Below, one piece after another: positions 35,274 to 43,392 of a stretch of 64,000 nt of DNA. The stretch covers positions 1-64,000 of the forward strand of contig JACNJX010000039.1 in assembly GCA_014382345.1 (NCBI GenBank), written 5' to 3'. The first letter of the stretch is position 1. Each line of letters starts with the position of its first letter. The position numbers and the translations under genes were made by a program. The DNA comes from Alphaproteobacteria bacterium. GTDB taxonomy: Bacteria; Pseudomonadota; Alphaproteobacteria; Rhodospirillales; Casp-alpha2. The notes beneath the pieces are model-generated. The model searched no databases, was not told the DNA's origin, and saw only the letters and a list, made by a program, of their open reading frames with translations.

Positions 35274-35467
35274 CGGCCGTCCCCGATCAGGCTGAAGGGG
35301 GCCCAGAACATGGGATGCGCGAAGGCATAGAGCGTCTTACCGGTTTTCGGGTCTTTCGCCGTGCCCGTCTCCAGCAGTTTCACCATCGAATGCCTGAGCG
35401 CCTGGGCCCGGCTCAGGGAGCTGTCCTTGGCCTGCCTGTCCGGAATTGGTGTTAGCGTTTTCTTCGG
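35270..35467 (-). pseudogene. C-terminal remnant of a CHAT-domain protein
   Basis: A 65-codon frame after an in-frame TGA (35468-35470) reads S-L-S-R-A-Q-A-L-R-H-S-M-V-K-L-L and ends A-H-P-M-F-W-A-P-F-S-L-I-G-D-G-R-stop. The ending matches the extreme C-terminus of CHAT (caspase HetF-associated with TPR) domains, where P-x-F-W-A-P-F-x-L-x-G-x-G is a hallmark. Nothing upstream continues the domain, so I read it as the tail of a deleted gene. Its stop overlaps the SEL1 gene's stop by three bases in opposite orientation. Confidence 0.6.
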
Positions 35468-35471
35468 TCAT
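35337..35471 (-). CDS. Small open frame (44 codons), possibly translated
   Basis: An ATG at 35471 has GGAGG six bases upstream, a good initiation site. The product would be 44 residues, beginning M-T-E-E-N-A-N-T-N-S-G-Q-A-G-Q and rich in G, P, E and Q, in a frame different from the CHAT remnant that it overlaps. It resembles no family I know. It may simply be the old start region of the destroyed gene after a frameshift. Confidence 0.25.
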   Translation of the reverse strand: MTEENANTNSGQAGQGQLPEPGPGAQAFDGETAGDGHGERPENR

Positions 35472-35563
35472 TGCAGGCCTCCCCCGACAACCATACAAGG
35501 TTATCTTAAAAGGCTGTTCTCCTTGCTCCAGTCGTTTCTGGCCTGCGATCTCCCATGGCTGCC

Positions 35564-35845
35564 CTAAGTTGTCGGCAGGGCGCGAAACCCCTTGTCCTCG
35601 GGCGGTTCGGCGGAGTGTTGCCCCAAAGCGGTGACCTTGGCCATGGGTGGCCCCTTCCGGCAGGCGTTGATCATTTCGTCCACCGTTTCGGGCGCACCGG
35701 AAAACAAAGCCTCGACCGTTCCGTCGCGGCGGTTGCGGACCCAGCCCTGGAGGTTCAAGCGCTGCGCCTGCTCGAGTGCCCAGCCCCGGTACCAGACCCC
35801 CTGGACGCGGCCTCCGATCACAACGCGCACGGATTTATCGTTCAT
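35564..35845 (-). CDS. acyP: Acylphosphatase
   Basis: The 93-residue enzyme hydrolyses acyl phosphates. The active-site pattern G-G-R-V-Q-G-V-W-Y-R (arginine and glycines of the phosphate loop) and G-W-V-R-N-R-R-D-G-T-V-E (with the catalytic asparagine) are complete. It lies nine bases upstream of pccA's stop on the same strand, so it is in the pccA transcript. Confidence 0.92.
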   Translation of the reverse strand: MNDKSVRVVIGGRVQGVWYRGWALEQAQRLNLQGWVRNRRDGTVEALFSGAPETVDEMINACRKGPPMAKVTALGQHSAEPPEDKGFRALPTT

Positions 35846-35854
35846 GGTTCCGGC

Positions 35855-37840
35855 TTATTCGAATTCCAAAATCACCTGATCGACGGACAGGCTGTCGCCG
35901 GGAACGGCCTTGATGGCGGACACGGTGCCGTCCCTCTCGGCGCGCAGCACGTTCTCCATCTTCATGGCTTCGACCACGGCCAGTTCGTCGCCAGACTTGA
36001 TGTCCTGGCCTTCCGCCACGGCAACGGAGACCAACAGCCCCGGCATCGGCGACAACAGGGTCTTGCTGGTATCGGGCGGCATCTTTTCCAGCATCAGGGC
36101 CTGCAGGTCCGCAGCCCCCGGGTTCATAACCAGGGCATCGGTCTCGGCGCCGCCATGGGTCAGGCGGTAGGCGATGAATGCGCGCTCCACCTGCAGACAG
36201 AACGGGGTTCCGTCCAGACGCCCCCAGAACAGCGGCTCGCCCAGTTTCCAGGCGCTCTCAAGGACCAGGGTATTGCCCTTCATGGTAATCCGGTAACCGC
36301 CCTCAGCCATGACGACATGAACGGGGTAGGACCCGCCCTGCAAAAGCACCACCCAGTCGTCGGCGACGACCCGCTGGCGGCCCGGAATTTGCCCGGAAAT
36401 CATCGATGCCCGCTCCTGATAGGCGCGATGCACGGCGGCGGAAACGGCAACCAGCAGGTCCGGGTTTTCCGGCGCCAGATCCTTGGCATGGAACCCGTCG
36501 GGGTATTCCTCGGCGATGAAGTCCGTGCTGATGCGGCCTTCGGCAAAACGCGGGTGCGCCATGAGCGCGGCGAGAAAGCCGATGTTATGGGAAACACCCC
36601 GGATGTAAAACTCATCCAGGGCGCTTGACATGCGTTTACTCGCCTCTTCGCGGGTTGCACCGTAGCTGACGACCTTGGCGATCATCGGATCGTAATGGAT
36701 GGAAATCTCCCCGCCTTCCGAAACGCCGGTATCGACGCGAAGCGTTTCGTCCTCGGCGGGCGGGATGTAATGGGTCAGGCGGCCGGACGAGGGCAGGAAA
36801 TTTCTGAGCGGGTCTTCAGCGTATACGCGGGCCTCGATGGACCACCCCTGGAGCGGGATATCCTCCTGGCCGAACGGCAGCGTTTCTCCGGCGGCGATAC
36901 GGATCATCCATTCCACCAGATCAAGCCCGGTGATCTTTTCCGTCACCGGATGCTCGACCTGCAGGCGGGTGTTCATTTCCAGGAAATAGAAATTCCTATC
37001 GCCATCGACGATAAACTCCACGGTGCCCGCCGACTGATATTTGACCGCCTTGGCCAGCTTCACCGCCTGCTCGCCCATGGCCCGGCGGGTCGCTTCGTCG
37101 AGGAAGGCGGAGGGCGCTTCCTCAATGACTTTTTGATGGCGGCGCTGGATGGAACATTCCCGCTCATGCAAGTAGACCGTGTTGCCGGCTGCATCGGCCA
37201 GAATTTGGATTTCGATATGGCGCGGGCTTTCGATATACTTTTCAACGAACACGCGGTCATCGCCGAACGCGGTCGCGGCTTCGCCCTGGGCACGCTTCAG
37301 GCCATCGCGGCATTCGGCATCGTTGCGGGCGATTCGCATGCCCTTGCCGCCGCCACCGGCGGATGCCTTCAGCATCACCGGATAGCCGATCTTTTTAGCG
37401 ATGCGAACGGCCTCGGCGGCGTCTTTGACTGCATCGCCGTCACCGGGAACCGTGTTGACCCCGGCCTTGACGGCCAATCTTTTCGACTCGATCTTGTCAC
37501 CCATGACCGTGATCGCGCGCTGGGCCGGACCGATGAAAGCGACACCCGCCTTTTTCAGGGCCTTGGCGAAGCCAGCGTTCTCGGACAAAAAGCCGTAGCC
37601 GGGATGCACCGCGTCGGCGCCGGTTTTCTCGATTGCGGCCAGCACTTTTTTGATGTCCAGATAGCTCTCAGCCGCCGCCGCAGGCCCGATGAGAACTGTT
37701 TCATCGGCCATTTCCACATGCAGGGCGCGGGTGTCGGCTTCGGAACAGATGGCCACGGTCTTGATGCCCATTTTCCGGGCGGTCTGCATGATGCGGCATG
37801 CGATCTCCCCCCGATTGGCAATGAGAATTTTTTTGAACAT
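35855..37840 (-). CDS. pccA: Propionyl-CoA carboxylase alpha (biotin carboxylase + BCCP) subunit
   Basis: The 661-residue protein has a biotin-carboxylase ATP-grasp module (N-A-N-R-G-E-I-A-C-R type start, A-S-A-G-G-G-G-K-G-M, E-M-N-T-R-L-Q-V-E-H), the BT domain and a C-terminal biotinyl domain with the biotin lysine in V-E-A-M-K-M-E-N. Sequences such as R-N-F-L-P-S-S-G-R-L and the ending D-S-L-S-V-D-Q-V-I-L-E-F-E are close to alphaproteobacterial PccA. It would carboxylate propionyl-CoA with PccB. pccB is 3.2 kb away with five genes between. Since no separate MCC alpha is nearby, it might also serve MccB, though this is inference. Confidence 0.9.
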   Translation of the reverse strand: MFKKILIANRGEIACRIMQTARKMGIKTVAICSEADTRALHVEMADETVLIGPAAAAESYLDIKKVLAAIEKTGADAVHPGYGFLSENAGFAKALKKAGVAFIGPAQRAITVMGDKIESKRLAVKAGVNTVPGDGDAVKDAAEAVRIAKKIGYPVMLKASAGGGGKGMRIARNDAECRDGLKRAQGEAATAFGDDRVFVEKYIESPRHIEIQILADAAGNTVYLHERECSIQRRHQKVIEEAPSAFLDEATRRAMGEQAVKLAKAVKYQSAGTVEFIVDGDRNFYFLEMNTRLQVEHPVTEKITGLDLVEWMIRIAAGETLPFGQEDIPLQGWSIEARVYAEDPLRNFLPSSGRLTHYIPPAEDETLRVDTGVSEGGEISIHYDPMIAKVVSYGATREEASKRMSSALDEFYIRGVSHNIGFLAALMAHPRFAEGRISTDFIAEEYPDGFHAKDLAPENPDLLVAVSAAVHRAYQERASMISGQIPGRQRVVADDWVVLLQGGSYPVHVVMAEGGYRITMKGNTLVLESAWKLGEPLFWGRLDGTPFCLQVERAFIAYRLTHGGAETDALVMNPGAADLQALMLEKMPPDTSKTLLSPMPGLLVSVAVAEGQDIKSGDELAVVEAMKMENVLRAERDGTVSAIKAVPGDSLSVDQVILEFE

Positions 37841-37856
37841 GGGAAGCGCTATTCCC

Positions 37857-38132
37857 CTATTGGCTATTGTGGGGGTGGCTATTATCGGGACTTCCGGCGA
37901 ATACCCCGAACAATCCCATCACATAGGCGACGTGCAGCGCAAGCACCGATCCCCAGCCGATCATCGGCAAGACGAACCACAAATTGTCCGGAGAAAAATA
38001 CAGGTTGACCGGAACGACCAATACCATCACCCCGAAATAGACGGCCAGATGAATGGCGAACCCCCGCAAGCGGCGCTCGGGTCCTCCGGCGGCTTGGGCG
38101 GTTTCCGGGGGAAGATCAGCGGACATTATCAT
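37857..38132 (-). CDS. Small 2TM-domain membrane protein
   Basis: This 91-residue protein has two hydrophobic segments (about residues 27-46 and 52-73) joined by a short loop with S-P-D-N-L-W-F, the layout of 2TM domains. Its ATG overlaps the stop of the next gene upstream (ATGA). Function is unknown; such proteins occur as small membrane partners or histidine-kinase sensors. A methionine two codons in is an alternative start. Confidence 0.65.
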   Translation of the reverse strand: MIMSADLPPETAQAAGGPERRLRGFAIHLAVYFGVMVLVVPVNLYFSPDNLWFVLPMIGWGSVLALHVAYVMGLFGVFAGSPDNSHPHNSQ

Positions 38133-38593
38133 CCGTTCTCCCCGTTCTGATCCGTTTCGGGGATCACAGCCTTCAACTGGCTTTCCTTTTCGGAGCGCCG
38201 CAGGAGCGGGCGCATGGCGTACCAGGCATGCATCGCCAGCACACCGACCCAGCCGACCAGTCCGATCTGGAAATAAGCGAGCTCAATGTCCTGATAGATG
38301 GTCATGTGCAGTCCCACCGCCGTTACGATGGCAACAACGAACAAAATAAGATGATTGGCGAACCAGCGCATGCGCGATCGCCCGGTCGTGACCTTGGTGT
38401 TCACTTCATTGGCGAATTCCCGGGCGATTTCGGGATTGACGCGGGCCTTCGGCATTCCGCGCGGCCGGATTTTCTTTTTCGCAGCATCCTTGGCGGGTTC
38501 AGGTTTGGGCGAAAACAGATCATCATGGTTCAACGGAACAAAGCTGCGTCCCGCTGCCAAATCCTCTGGGGGTTTACCGTTTTGATCAGCCAT
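38129..38593 (-). CDS. 2TM-domain protein with a cytoplasmic N-terminal extension
   Basis: The 154-residue protein has a hydrophilic N-terminus (about 85 residues, rich in K, P and N), then two membrane segments, F-A-N-H-L-I-L-F-V-V-A-I-V-T-A-V and F-Q-I-G-L-V-G-W-V-G-V-L-A-M. It overlaps the other small 2TM gene by ATGA, so the two may form a pair. The ATG at 38593 is my choice; a start at 38674 would add 27 residues that include several cysteines and no membrane segment. Function unknown. Confidence 0.65.
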   Translation of the reverse strand: MADQNGKPPEDLAAGRSFVPLNHDDLFSPKPEPAKDAAKKKIRPRGMPKARVNPEIAREFANEVNTKVTTGRSRMRWFANHLILFVVAIVTAVGLHMTIYQDIELAYFQIGLVGWVGVLAMHAWYAMRPLLRRSEKESQLKAVIPETDQNGENG

Positions 38594-38697
38594 GCATTTG
38601 TCGTAACGCGCCTTGCAGCGGGGCGCAACACTCAATACCCTCAAGCAATGACCCACCTCCTTTTCATCATCCAATTTTAACAGTAACAGTCTGAAAA

Positions 38698-39630
38698 ATG
38701 TCGAGAATTCTCAAAATCGGCGCTGCTCAATCCGGCCCCGTACAAAAGGCCGACAGCCGAGAGAAAACCGTTGCCCGCCTGCTGGAGTTGATGAAGCAGG
38801 CGAAGGGCCAAGGCTGCGATCTGGTGGTGTTCACCGAACTGGCCCTGACCACGTTTTTCCCCCGTTACTACGCCGAAGACAGGGCCGAAATGGACCCCTG
38901 GTTCGAGGCCGCCATGCCCAACCCGGCGACACAGCCACTGTTCGAATTTTCTCGCGATAACGCCATCGGATTTTCGCTGGGCTATGCCGAACTGACGCCG
39001 GAAGGCGAGCATTTCAACACCCAGGTCCTGATCGACAAATCGGGCGAAGTCGTCGGCAAGTACCGCAAGGTGCACCTGCCCGGCCATGCCGAATTCGAGT
39101 CCGAACGCAGTTTCCAGCATCTGGAGAAACGCTACTTCCTTCCCGGCAATATCGGCTTTCCGGTGTGGCACACCATGGGCGGCAACATCGGCATGTGCAT
39201 CTGTAACGACCGCCGCTGGCCGGAAACCTTCCGGGTCATGGGCCTGCAGGGCGTTGAAATGGTGGTGCTGGGCTACAACACGCCGAGCGCCAATTCCCTT
39301 AAAAGCACCGAAAGCGCGGACACCCGCAAACACCAAAGCCTGCTTAGTATGCAGGCCGGCGCCTACCAGAACGCCACCTGGGTCGTCGGCGTCGCCAAGG
39401 CCGGGGACGAAGACGGCCACCACATGATCGGCGAGACCTGCATCGTCGACCCGGACGGCTATGTGGTGGCGCAGGCCGAAACGGAAGACGACGAACTGGT
39501 GACCTATGACTGCGATCTGGATGCGACGAGATTTTTGAAAGAGTCCACCTTCAACTTCGCCGCCCACCGCCGTATCGAACACTACGGGCGGATCACGTCC
39601 CAAACCGGGGCCGAGCCGCCGGAGGAATAG
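38698..39630 (+). CDS. N-carbamoyl-D-amino-acid hydrolase (nitrilase superfamily)
   Basis: The enzyme would split N-carbamoyl-D-amino acids to D-amino acids, ammonia and CO2. The Glu-Lys-Cys triad is present: glutamate in V-F-T-E-L-A-L, lysine in K-Y-R-K-V-H-L-P-G, cysteine in I-C-N-D-R-R-W-P-E. The last motif is characteristic of carbamoylases rather than nitrilases or amidases. Length (310 residues) matches known enzymes. It is the only plus-strand gene between pccA and pccB. The natural substrate may be a hydantoin or carbamoyl product; a hydantoinase is not present in the window. Confidence 0.85.
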   Translation: MSRILKIGAAQSGPVQKADSREKTVARLLELMKQAKGQGCDLVVFTELALTTFFPRYYAEDRAEMDPWFEAAMPNPATQPLFEFSRDNAIGFSLGYAELTPEGEHFNTQVLIDKSGEVVGKYRKVHLPGHAEFESERSFQHLEKRYFLPGNIGFPVWHTMGGNIGMCICNDRRWPETFRVMGLQGVEMVVLGYNTPSANSLKSTESADTRKHQSLLSMQAGAYQNATWVVGVAKAGDEDGHHMIGETCIVDPDGYVVAQAETEDDELVTYDCDLDATRFLKESTFNFAAHRRIEHYGRITSQTGAEPPEE

Positions 39631-39636
39631 ACCGCT

Positions 39637-40917
39637 TCAACCGCGCTGGAAAACTGCGACGATTTCCACATGCGCGGTATATTTGAACTGATCGATAGGG
39701 GTAACCCGTTCCAGTCGATAGCCGCTTTTCATAAGAATTTCAGCGTCGCGGGCGAAGCTGACGGGATCGCAGGAAACGGCGATCACGGCGGGAATGTTCG
39801 TGGCGGCGATTTCCCGGACCTGCGCCTCTGCGCCCGCGCGGGGCGGATCGAACACCACGCAATCGAACCCGTTTAGCTCATCAGACCGAAAGGGATTGCG
39901 GAACAGGTCGCGGACCTCCGCCGTGACCGGTTTCAAACCCTGACAATAACGAACGGCATTCGCCAACGCGGCGATTTGCGCCTCGTCGGCGTCAGCCGCC
40001 AGCACGGACGCTTTGTCGGCCAGACGCAGGGCAAATGGGCCGATGCCGCAAAATAAATCGGCGACCTTTTTGGCATCACCGGCGTACTCGAGAACCAGTC
40101 CCGCCAGGGTTTGTTCACCGGCCAGGGTCGCTTGCAGAAAACCGCCCGGCGGCGGGACAACCCGCCCCGCCCCGATGCTCAGGGCCGGCGGGCGGCGTTC
40201 GACAATGATCTCGCCTTGAACGGTAACCCGGGCCAGGTCACGGTCCGTTGCGATATCGGCCAGGTCCATGCGGGTGTCAAGATCGGGTTCCACGGTCTTT
40301 CCGGTAAACCGGATGTCGCAATCGAGGCCGCTTTGCGTCGCCGTTATCTGCACGTCCAGCCCTTCGCCCTTCGCCTGGAAAGGGGCCGCCAGACATCTTG
40401 CAGTGTCGAAGGCCCGCTCAAGGTCCGGAGCAAGCACCGGACAAACATCAATATCCAGCAGATCGTGGCTGCGGGCCTGCATAAACCCGGCCTTTATCTC
40501 TCCCTTGGAAAAGCGGACATGCACCGTCACCCGGCGGCGGCCTATACCGTGGGCGTCGATCAGATTTTCAACAGAATCTTCAAGGCCACGGTTGGCCAAC
40601 GCGGTCTCGACGATGCCCTTTTTCCAGATCCGGTAGGAGTCCCCGCCCAGATGTTGTAGGGCGCATCCGCCGCAGTGTGTGAAATGCCGGCACAGGGCAT
40701 CTATTCGATCGGGGGAAGGCTCGAGCACGTCCTCCACCACAGCCCGGTTGCCGGATACCAAAGCCCGCACCGTTTCCCCCGGCAGCGCAAAGGGCACGAA
40801 CACCTTCTTGCCATCCACCTCTCCAATGCCGTCCCCACGACCACCCAGGCTTGTAATTTTGAGTGTTGGTATTTTGAGTTGGGTTTGGATGGGGACCGGT
40901 TTGTTTTTCCGTGGCAT
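39637..40917 (-). CDS. TrmA/RlmD-type RNA (uracil-C5)-methyltransferase
   Basis: The 426-residue enzyme has an N-terminal TRAM domain (S-L-G-G-R-G-D-G-I-G-E), cysteine ligands for a 4Fe-4S cluster (C-R-H-F-T-H-C-G-G-C) and an S-adenosylmethionine-binding motif (A-D-L-F-C-G-I-G-P-F-A-L-R). The catalytic cysteine is in A-V-S-C-D-P-V-S-F-A-R. It methylates uridine in 23S rRNA or tRNA; the FeS version resembles RlmC/RlmD/RumA. The ATG at 40917 was chosen over 40980 because the earlier codons look non-coding. Confidence 0.85.
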   Translation of the reverse strand: MPRKNKPVPIQTQLKIPTLKITSLGGRGDGIGEVDGKKVFVPFALPGETVRALVSGNRAVVEDVLEPSPDRIDALCRHFTHCGGCALQHLGGDSYRIWKKGIVETALANRGLEDSVENLIDAHGIGRRRVTVHVRFSKGEIKAGFMQARSHDLLDIDVCPVLAPDLERAFDTARCLAAPFQAKGEGLDVQITATQSGLDCDIRFTGKTVEPDLDTRMDLADIATDRDLARVTVQGEIIVERRPPALSIGAGRVVPPPGGFLQATLAGEQTLAGLVLEYAGDAKKVADLFCGIGPFALRLADKASVLAADADEAQIAALANAVRYCQGLKPVTAEVRDLFRNPFRSDELNGFDCVVFDPPRAGAEAQVREIAATNIPAVIAVSCDPVSFARDAEILMKSGYRLERVTPIDQFKYTAHVEIVAVFQRG

Positions 40918-41074
40918 GTGTTGGCGTCCCTGAAATTCAGCGCAGCGGGTATTGCTTACCCTTTTGCGGAAAATTGGCAAGAGTTAACAACAGCGAAACT
41001 GATTTTTCCCTTATTATTTCAATAAGGTAGGCCGCCAAGCCGTCGAAGGGACGCAACCGGTCCAGCGCCACCCC

Positions 41075-42607
41075 TCACAATGGAATGTTGCCGTGCTTTT
41101 TCCAGGGGTTTTCCAGTTTCTTGCCGCGCAGCATACGCAGGCTTTTGCATATCCGCACGCGGGTGTTGTGGGGCATGATGACGTCGTCGATAAAGCCCCG
41201 GTGGCCGGCGATGAACGGATTGGCGAACCGGGTGCGGTATTCCTCCGTCCGCTCAGCGATCTTCTCTTTGTCACCGATGTCTTCGCGGAAAATGATCTCA
41301 ACCGCGCCCTTTGGACCCATAACGGCGATCTCGGCGGACGGCCAGGCGAAATTGACGTCGCCGCGCAGGTGCTTCGAGCTCATCACGTCGTAGGCCCCGC
41401 CGTAGGCCTTGCGGGTGATCACCGTCACCTTGGGCACCGTCGCCTCACCATAGGCGAACAAAAGCTTCGCGCCGTGCTTGATGATGCCGCCGTATTCCTG
41501 CGCCGTTCCGGGCAGGAACCCCGGCACATCGACGAAGGTGACGATGGGGATATTGAAACAATCACAGAAGCGCACGAACCGCGCGGCCTTGATGGACGAC
41601 GCAATATCCAGACAGCCGGCCAGCACCATCGGCTGGTTGGCGACGATGCCGACCGTGGCGCCTTCCATGCGGCCGAAACCGACGATGATGTTGGCTGCGT
41701 AATCCGGCTGCAATTCGAAGAATTCGCCCTCATCGACAACCTTGGTAATCAGTTCCTTGATATCGTAAGGCCGGGTCGGGTCATCGGGCACCAGGGTATC
41801 GAGGGATATCTCGACCCGGTCGCCAGGATCCGGTGTCGGGCGCAGCGGCGGCTGTTCCCGGTTACTGGCGGGAAGAAAGTCTATGAACCGGCGTAGCGAC
41901 AGCAACGTTTCGGCATCATTGTCGAACGCCTTGTCGGCGACGCCAGACGTTGAGGTATGCGTGCCGGCCCCGCCCAGTTCCTCGTGCGTGACTTCTTCGT
42001 GGGTCACGGTTTTGACGACGTCCGGGCCGGTCACGAACATGTAGGACGTATCGCGGACCATGAAAATGAAATCGGTGATGGCAGGCGAATATACAGCCCC
42101 GCCGGCGCATGGCCCCATGATGACGGAAATTTGCGGCACCACACCCGACGCCATGATATTGCGCTGGAAGACCTCGGCGTAGCCTGCCAGTGACGCCACC
42201 CCTTCCTGAATGCGCGCGCCGCCGGAATCGTTAATACCGATGACCGGGGCGCCGACTTTCATGGCCTGATCCATCAGCTTGCAGATTTTTTCCGCGTGCG
42301 CTTCGGACAGGGAGCCGCCGAAGACGGTGAAGTCCTGGCTAAAGACGAAAATCAAACGCCCGTTGACGGTGCCGAAGCCGGTCACCACCCCGTCGCTCGG
42401 GATGGTCTGCTTGTCCATGCCGAAATCGTTACAGCGGTGCTCGACGAACATGTCCCATTCCTCGAAGGAACCGGGATCAAGCAACATGTCTATCCGTTCG
42501 CGGGCCGTCAGCTTACCCTTGGCGTGCTGCGCGTCGATACGCCGCTTGCCGCCACCCTGGCGGGCGCGCTCGCGCTTTTCTTCCAACTGGCGAATGATGT
42601 CCTGCAT
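41075..42607 (-). CDS. pccB: Propionyl-CoA carboxylase beta (carboxyltransferase) subunit
   Basis: The 510-residue protein has the PccB length and signatures: [18 protein letters not shown], the end pattern [10 protein letters not shown], and N-I-P-L at the C-terminus. The ATG at 42607 has GGAGGAGG three to eight bases upstream; in-frame codons before it carry no conserved sequence. It carboxylates propionyl-CoA to methylmalonyl-CoA with PccA. The two subunit genes are split by five genes. Confidence 0.93.
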   Translation of the reverse strand: MQDIIRQLEEKRERARQGGGKRRIDAQHAKGKLTARERIDMLLDPGSFEEWDMFVEHRCNDFGMDKQTIPSDGVVTGFGTVNGRLIFVFSQDFTVFGGSLSEAHAEKICKLMDQAMKVGAPVIGINDSGGARIQEGVASLAGYAEVFQRNIMASGVVPQISVIMGPCAGGAVYSPAITDFIFMVRDTSYMFVTGPDVVKTVTHEEVTHEELGGAGTHTSTSGVADKAFDNDAETLLSLRRFIDFLPASNREQPPLRPTPDPGDRVEISLDTLVPDDPTRPYDIKELITKVVDEGEFFELQPDYAANIIVGFGRMEGATVGIVANQPMVLAGCLDIASSIKAARFVRFCDCFNIPIVTFVDVPGFLPGTAQEYGGIIKHGAKLLFAYGEATVPKVTVITRKAYGGAYDVMSSKHLRGDVNFAWPSAEIAVMGPKGAVEIIFREDIGDKEKIAERTEEYRTRFANPFIAGHRGFIDDVIMPHNTRVRICKSLRMLRGKKLENPWKKHGNIPL

Positions 42608-42650
42608 GGCACCTCCTCCGGGTTTTTCCCAACCCCGTAACGGAAACAGC

Positions 42651-43373
42651 CTAAGGCCCTTCCCCGTCGCGGACAAGGTTCAGGAAACGGGCTGCGTCCT
42701 GAATTTCCGCATTCAAGGCCGCCCGGCGCTTGGCGTCCTCGGAATCCTCGCCCCACATGGAGGTCTGCCAGGTTTCGTCCAGTTGCGAGGCCCCAAAAGC
42801 GTTGTCCGCATCCAAACGGCCATGCAGGACGGCAAGCCCGATGACCAGAGAACCGGTGGCTTGGGTGACCGAAGCCAGGACGGTCAGTTGCCAGTCATCC
42901 AGATCTTCGGCGGCCTTTTGCAGGGCCTGGATAGCCTCCGGGGGCTGATCTACCGGTAATATGCAGGTGGTGACGCGAAGCCGGGCCCCAAAGGCATCCT
43001 CAACCCAACCCAGGAGAGGTTGCCACTGAGCCTGCTGTTCGGCCACGAGGTCTTCGGGCTCATCGGCGCGGTAGCACAACAGATCGGTTTGAGCGTACTT
43101 CGATAATTGCCCGGCGATATCCGCCCGGTTCCCGGCCACCGTATCCAGGGTGGTGCAGCAAAAGCCGGTCATCGGCATCGTATCGGGGCGAATGGTTTCT
43201 TCCTGGGCCGCCCACTCGGCAGAGACCGCAATGGCCAGGGCTTGACCGGGCAGAATGAGAGAGCCGCCGCCGGGTGTGTGGATTTGCCGGCCGTCAAGCA
43301 GGATGGCAAATCCGCCGTCGCATGTCTCAACGTCGCAGTCTTTAAAAAAATTTTTGGCTTTTGCCCAGGACAT
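42651..43373 (-). CDS. ATP12-family F1-ATPase assembly chaperone
   Basis: The 240-residue protein is ATP12 family: a short charged N-terminus, then [22 protein letters not shown] and the conserved W[15 protein letters not shown]. In mitochondria ATP12 binds the alpha subunit of F1 during assembly, and Alphaproteobacteria keep a homologue. It ends near pccB and is downstream of the AsmA gene on the same strand. The HAD-phosphatase to ATP12 linkage is usual in this class. Confidence 0.88.
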   Translation of the reverse strand: MSWAKAKNFFKDCDVETCDGGFAILLDGRQIHTPGGGSLILPGQALAIAVSAEWAAQEETIRPDTMPMTGFCCTTLDTVAGNRADIAGQLSKYAQTDLLCYRADEPEDLVAEQQAQWQPLLGWVEDAFGARLRVTTCILPVDQPPEAIQALQKAAEDLDDWQLTVLASVTQATGSLVIGLAVLHGRLDADNAFGASQLDETWQTSMWGEDSEDAKRRAALNAEIQDAARFLNLVRDGEGP

Positions 43374-43392
43374 ACCGTTTCGCCGCCGTTCG

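Noticed and set aside
41009-41027. Hairpin CCTTATT/AATAAGG after pccB as a terminator
   Set aside because: The seven-pair stem is A+T-rich and no T-run follows on the minus strand.
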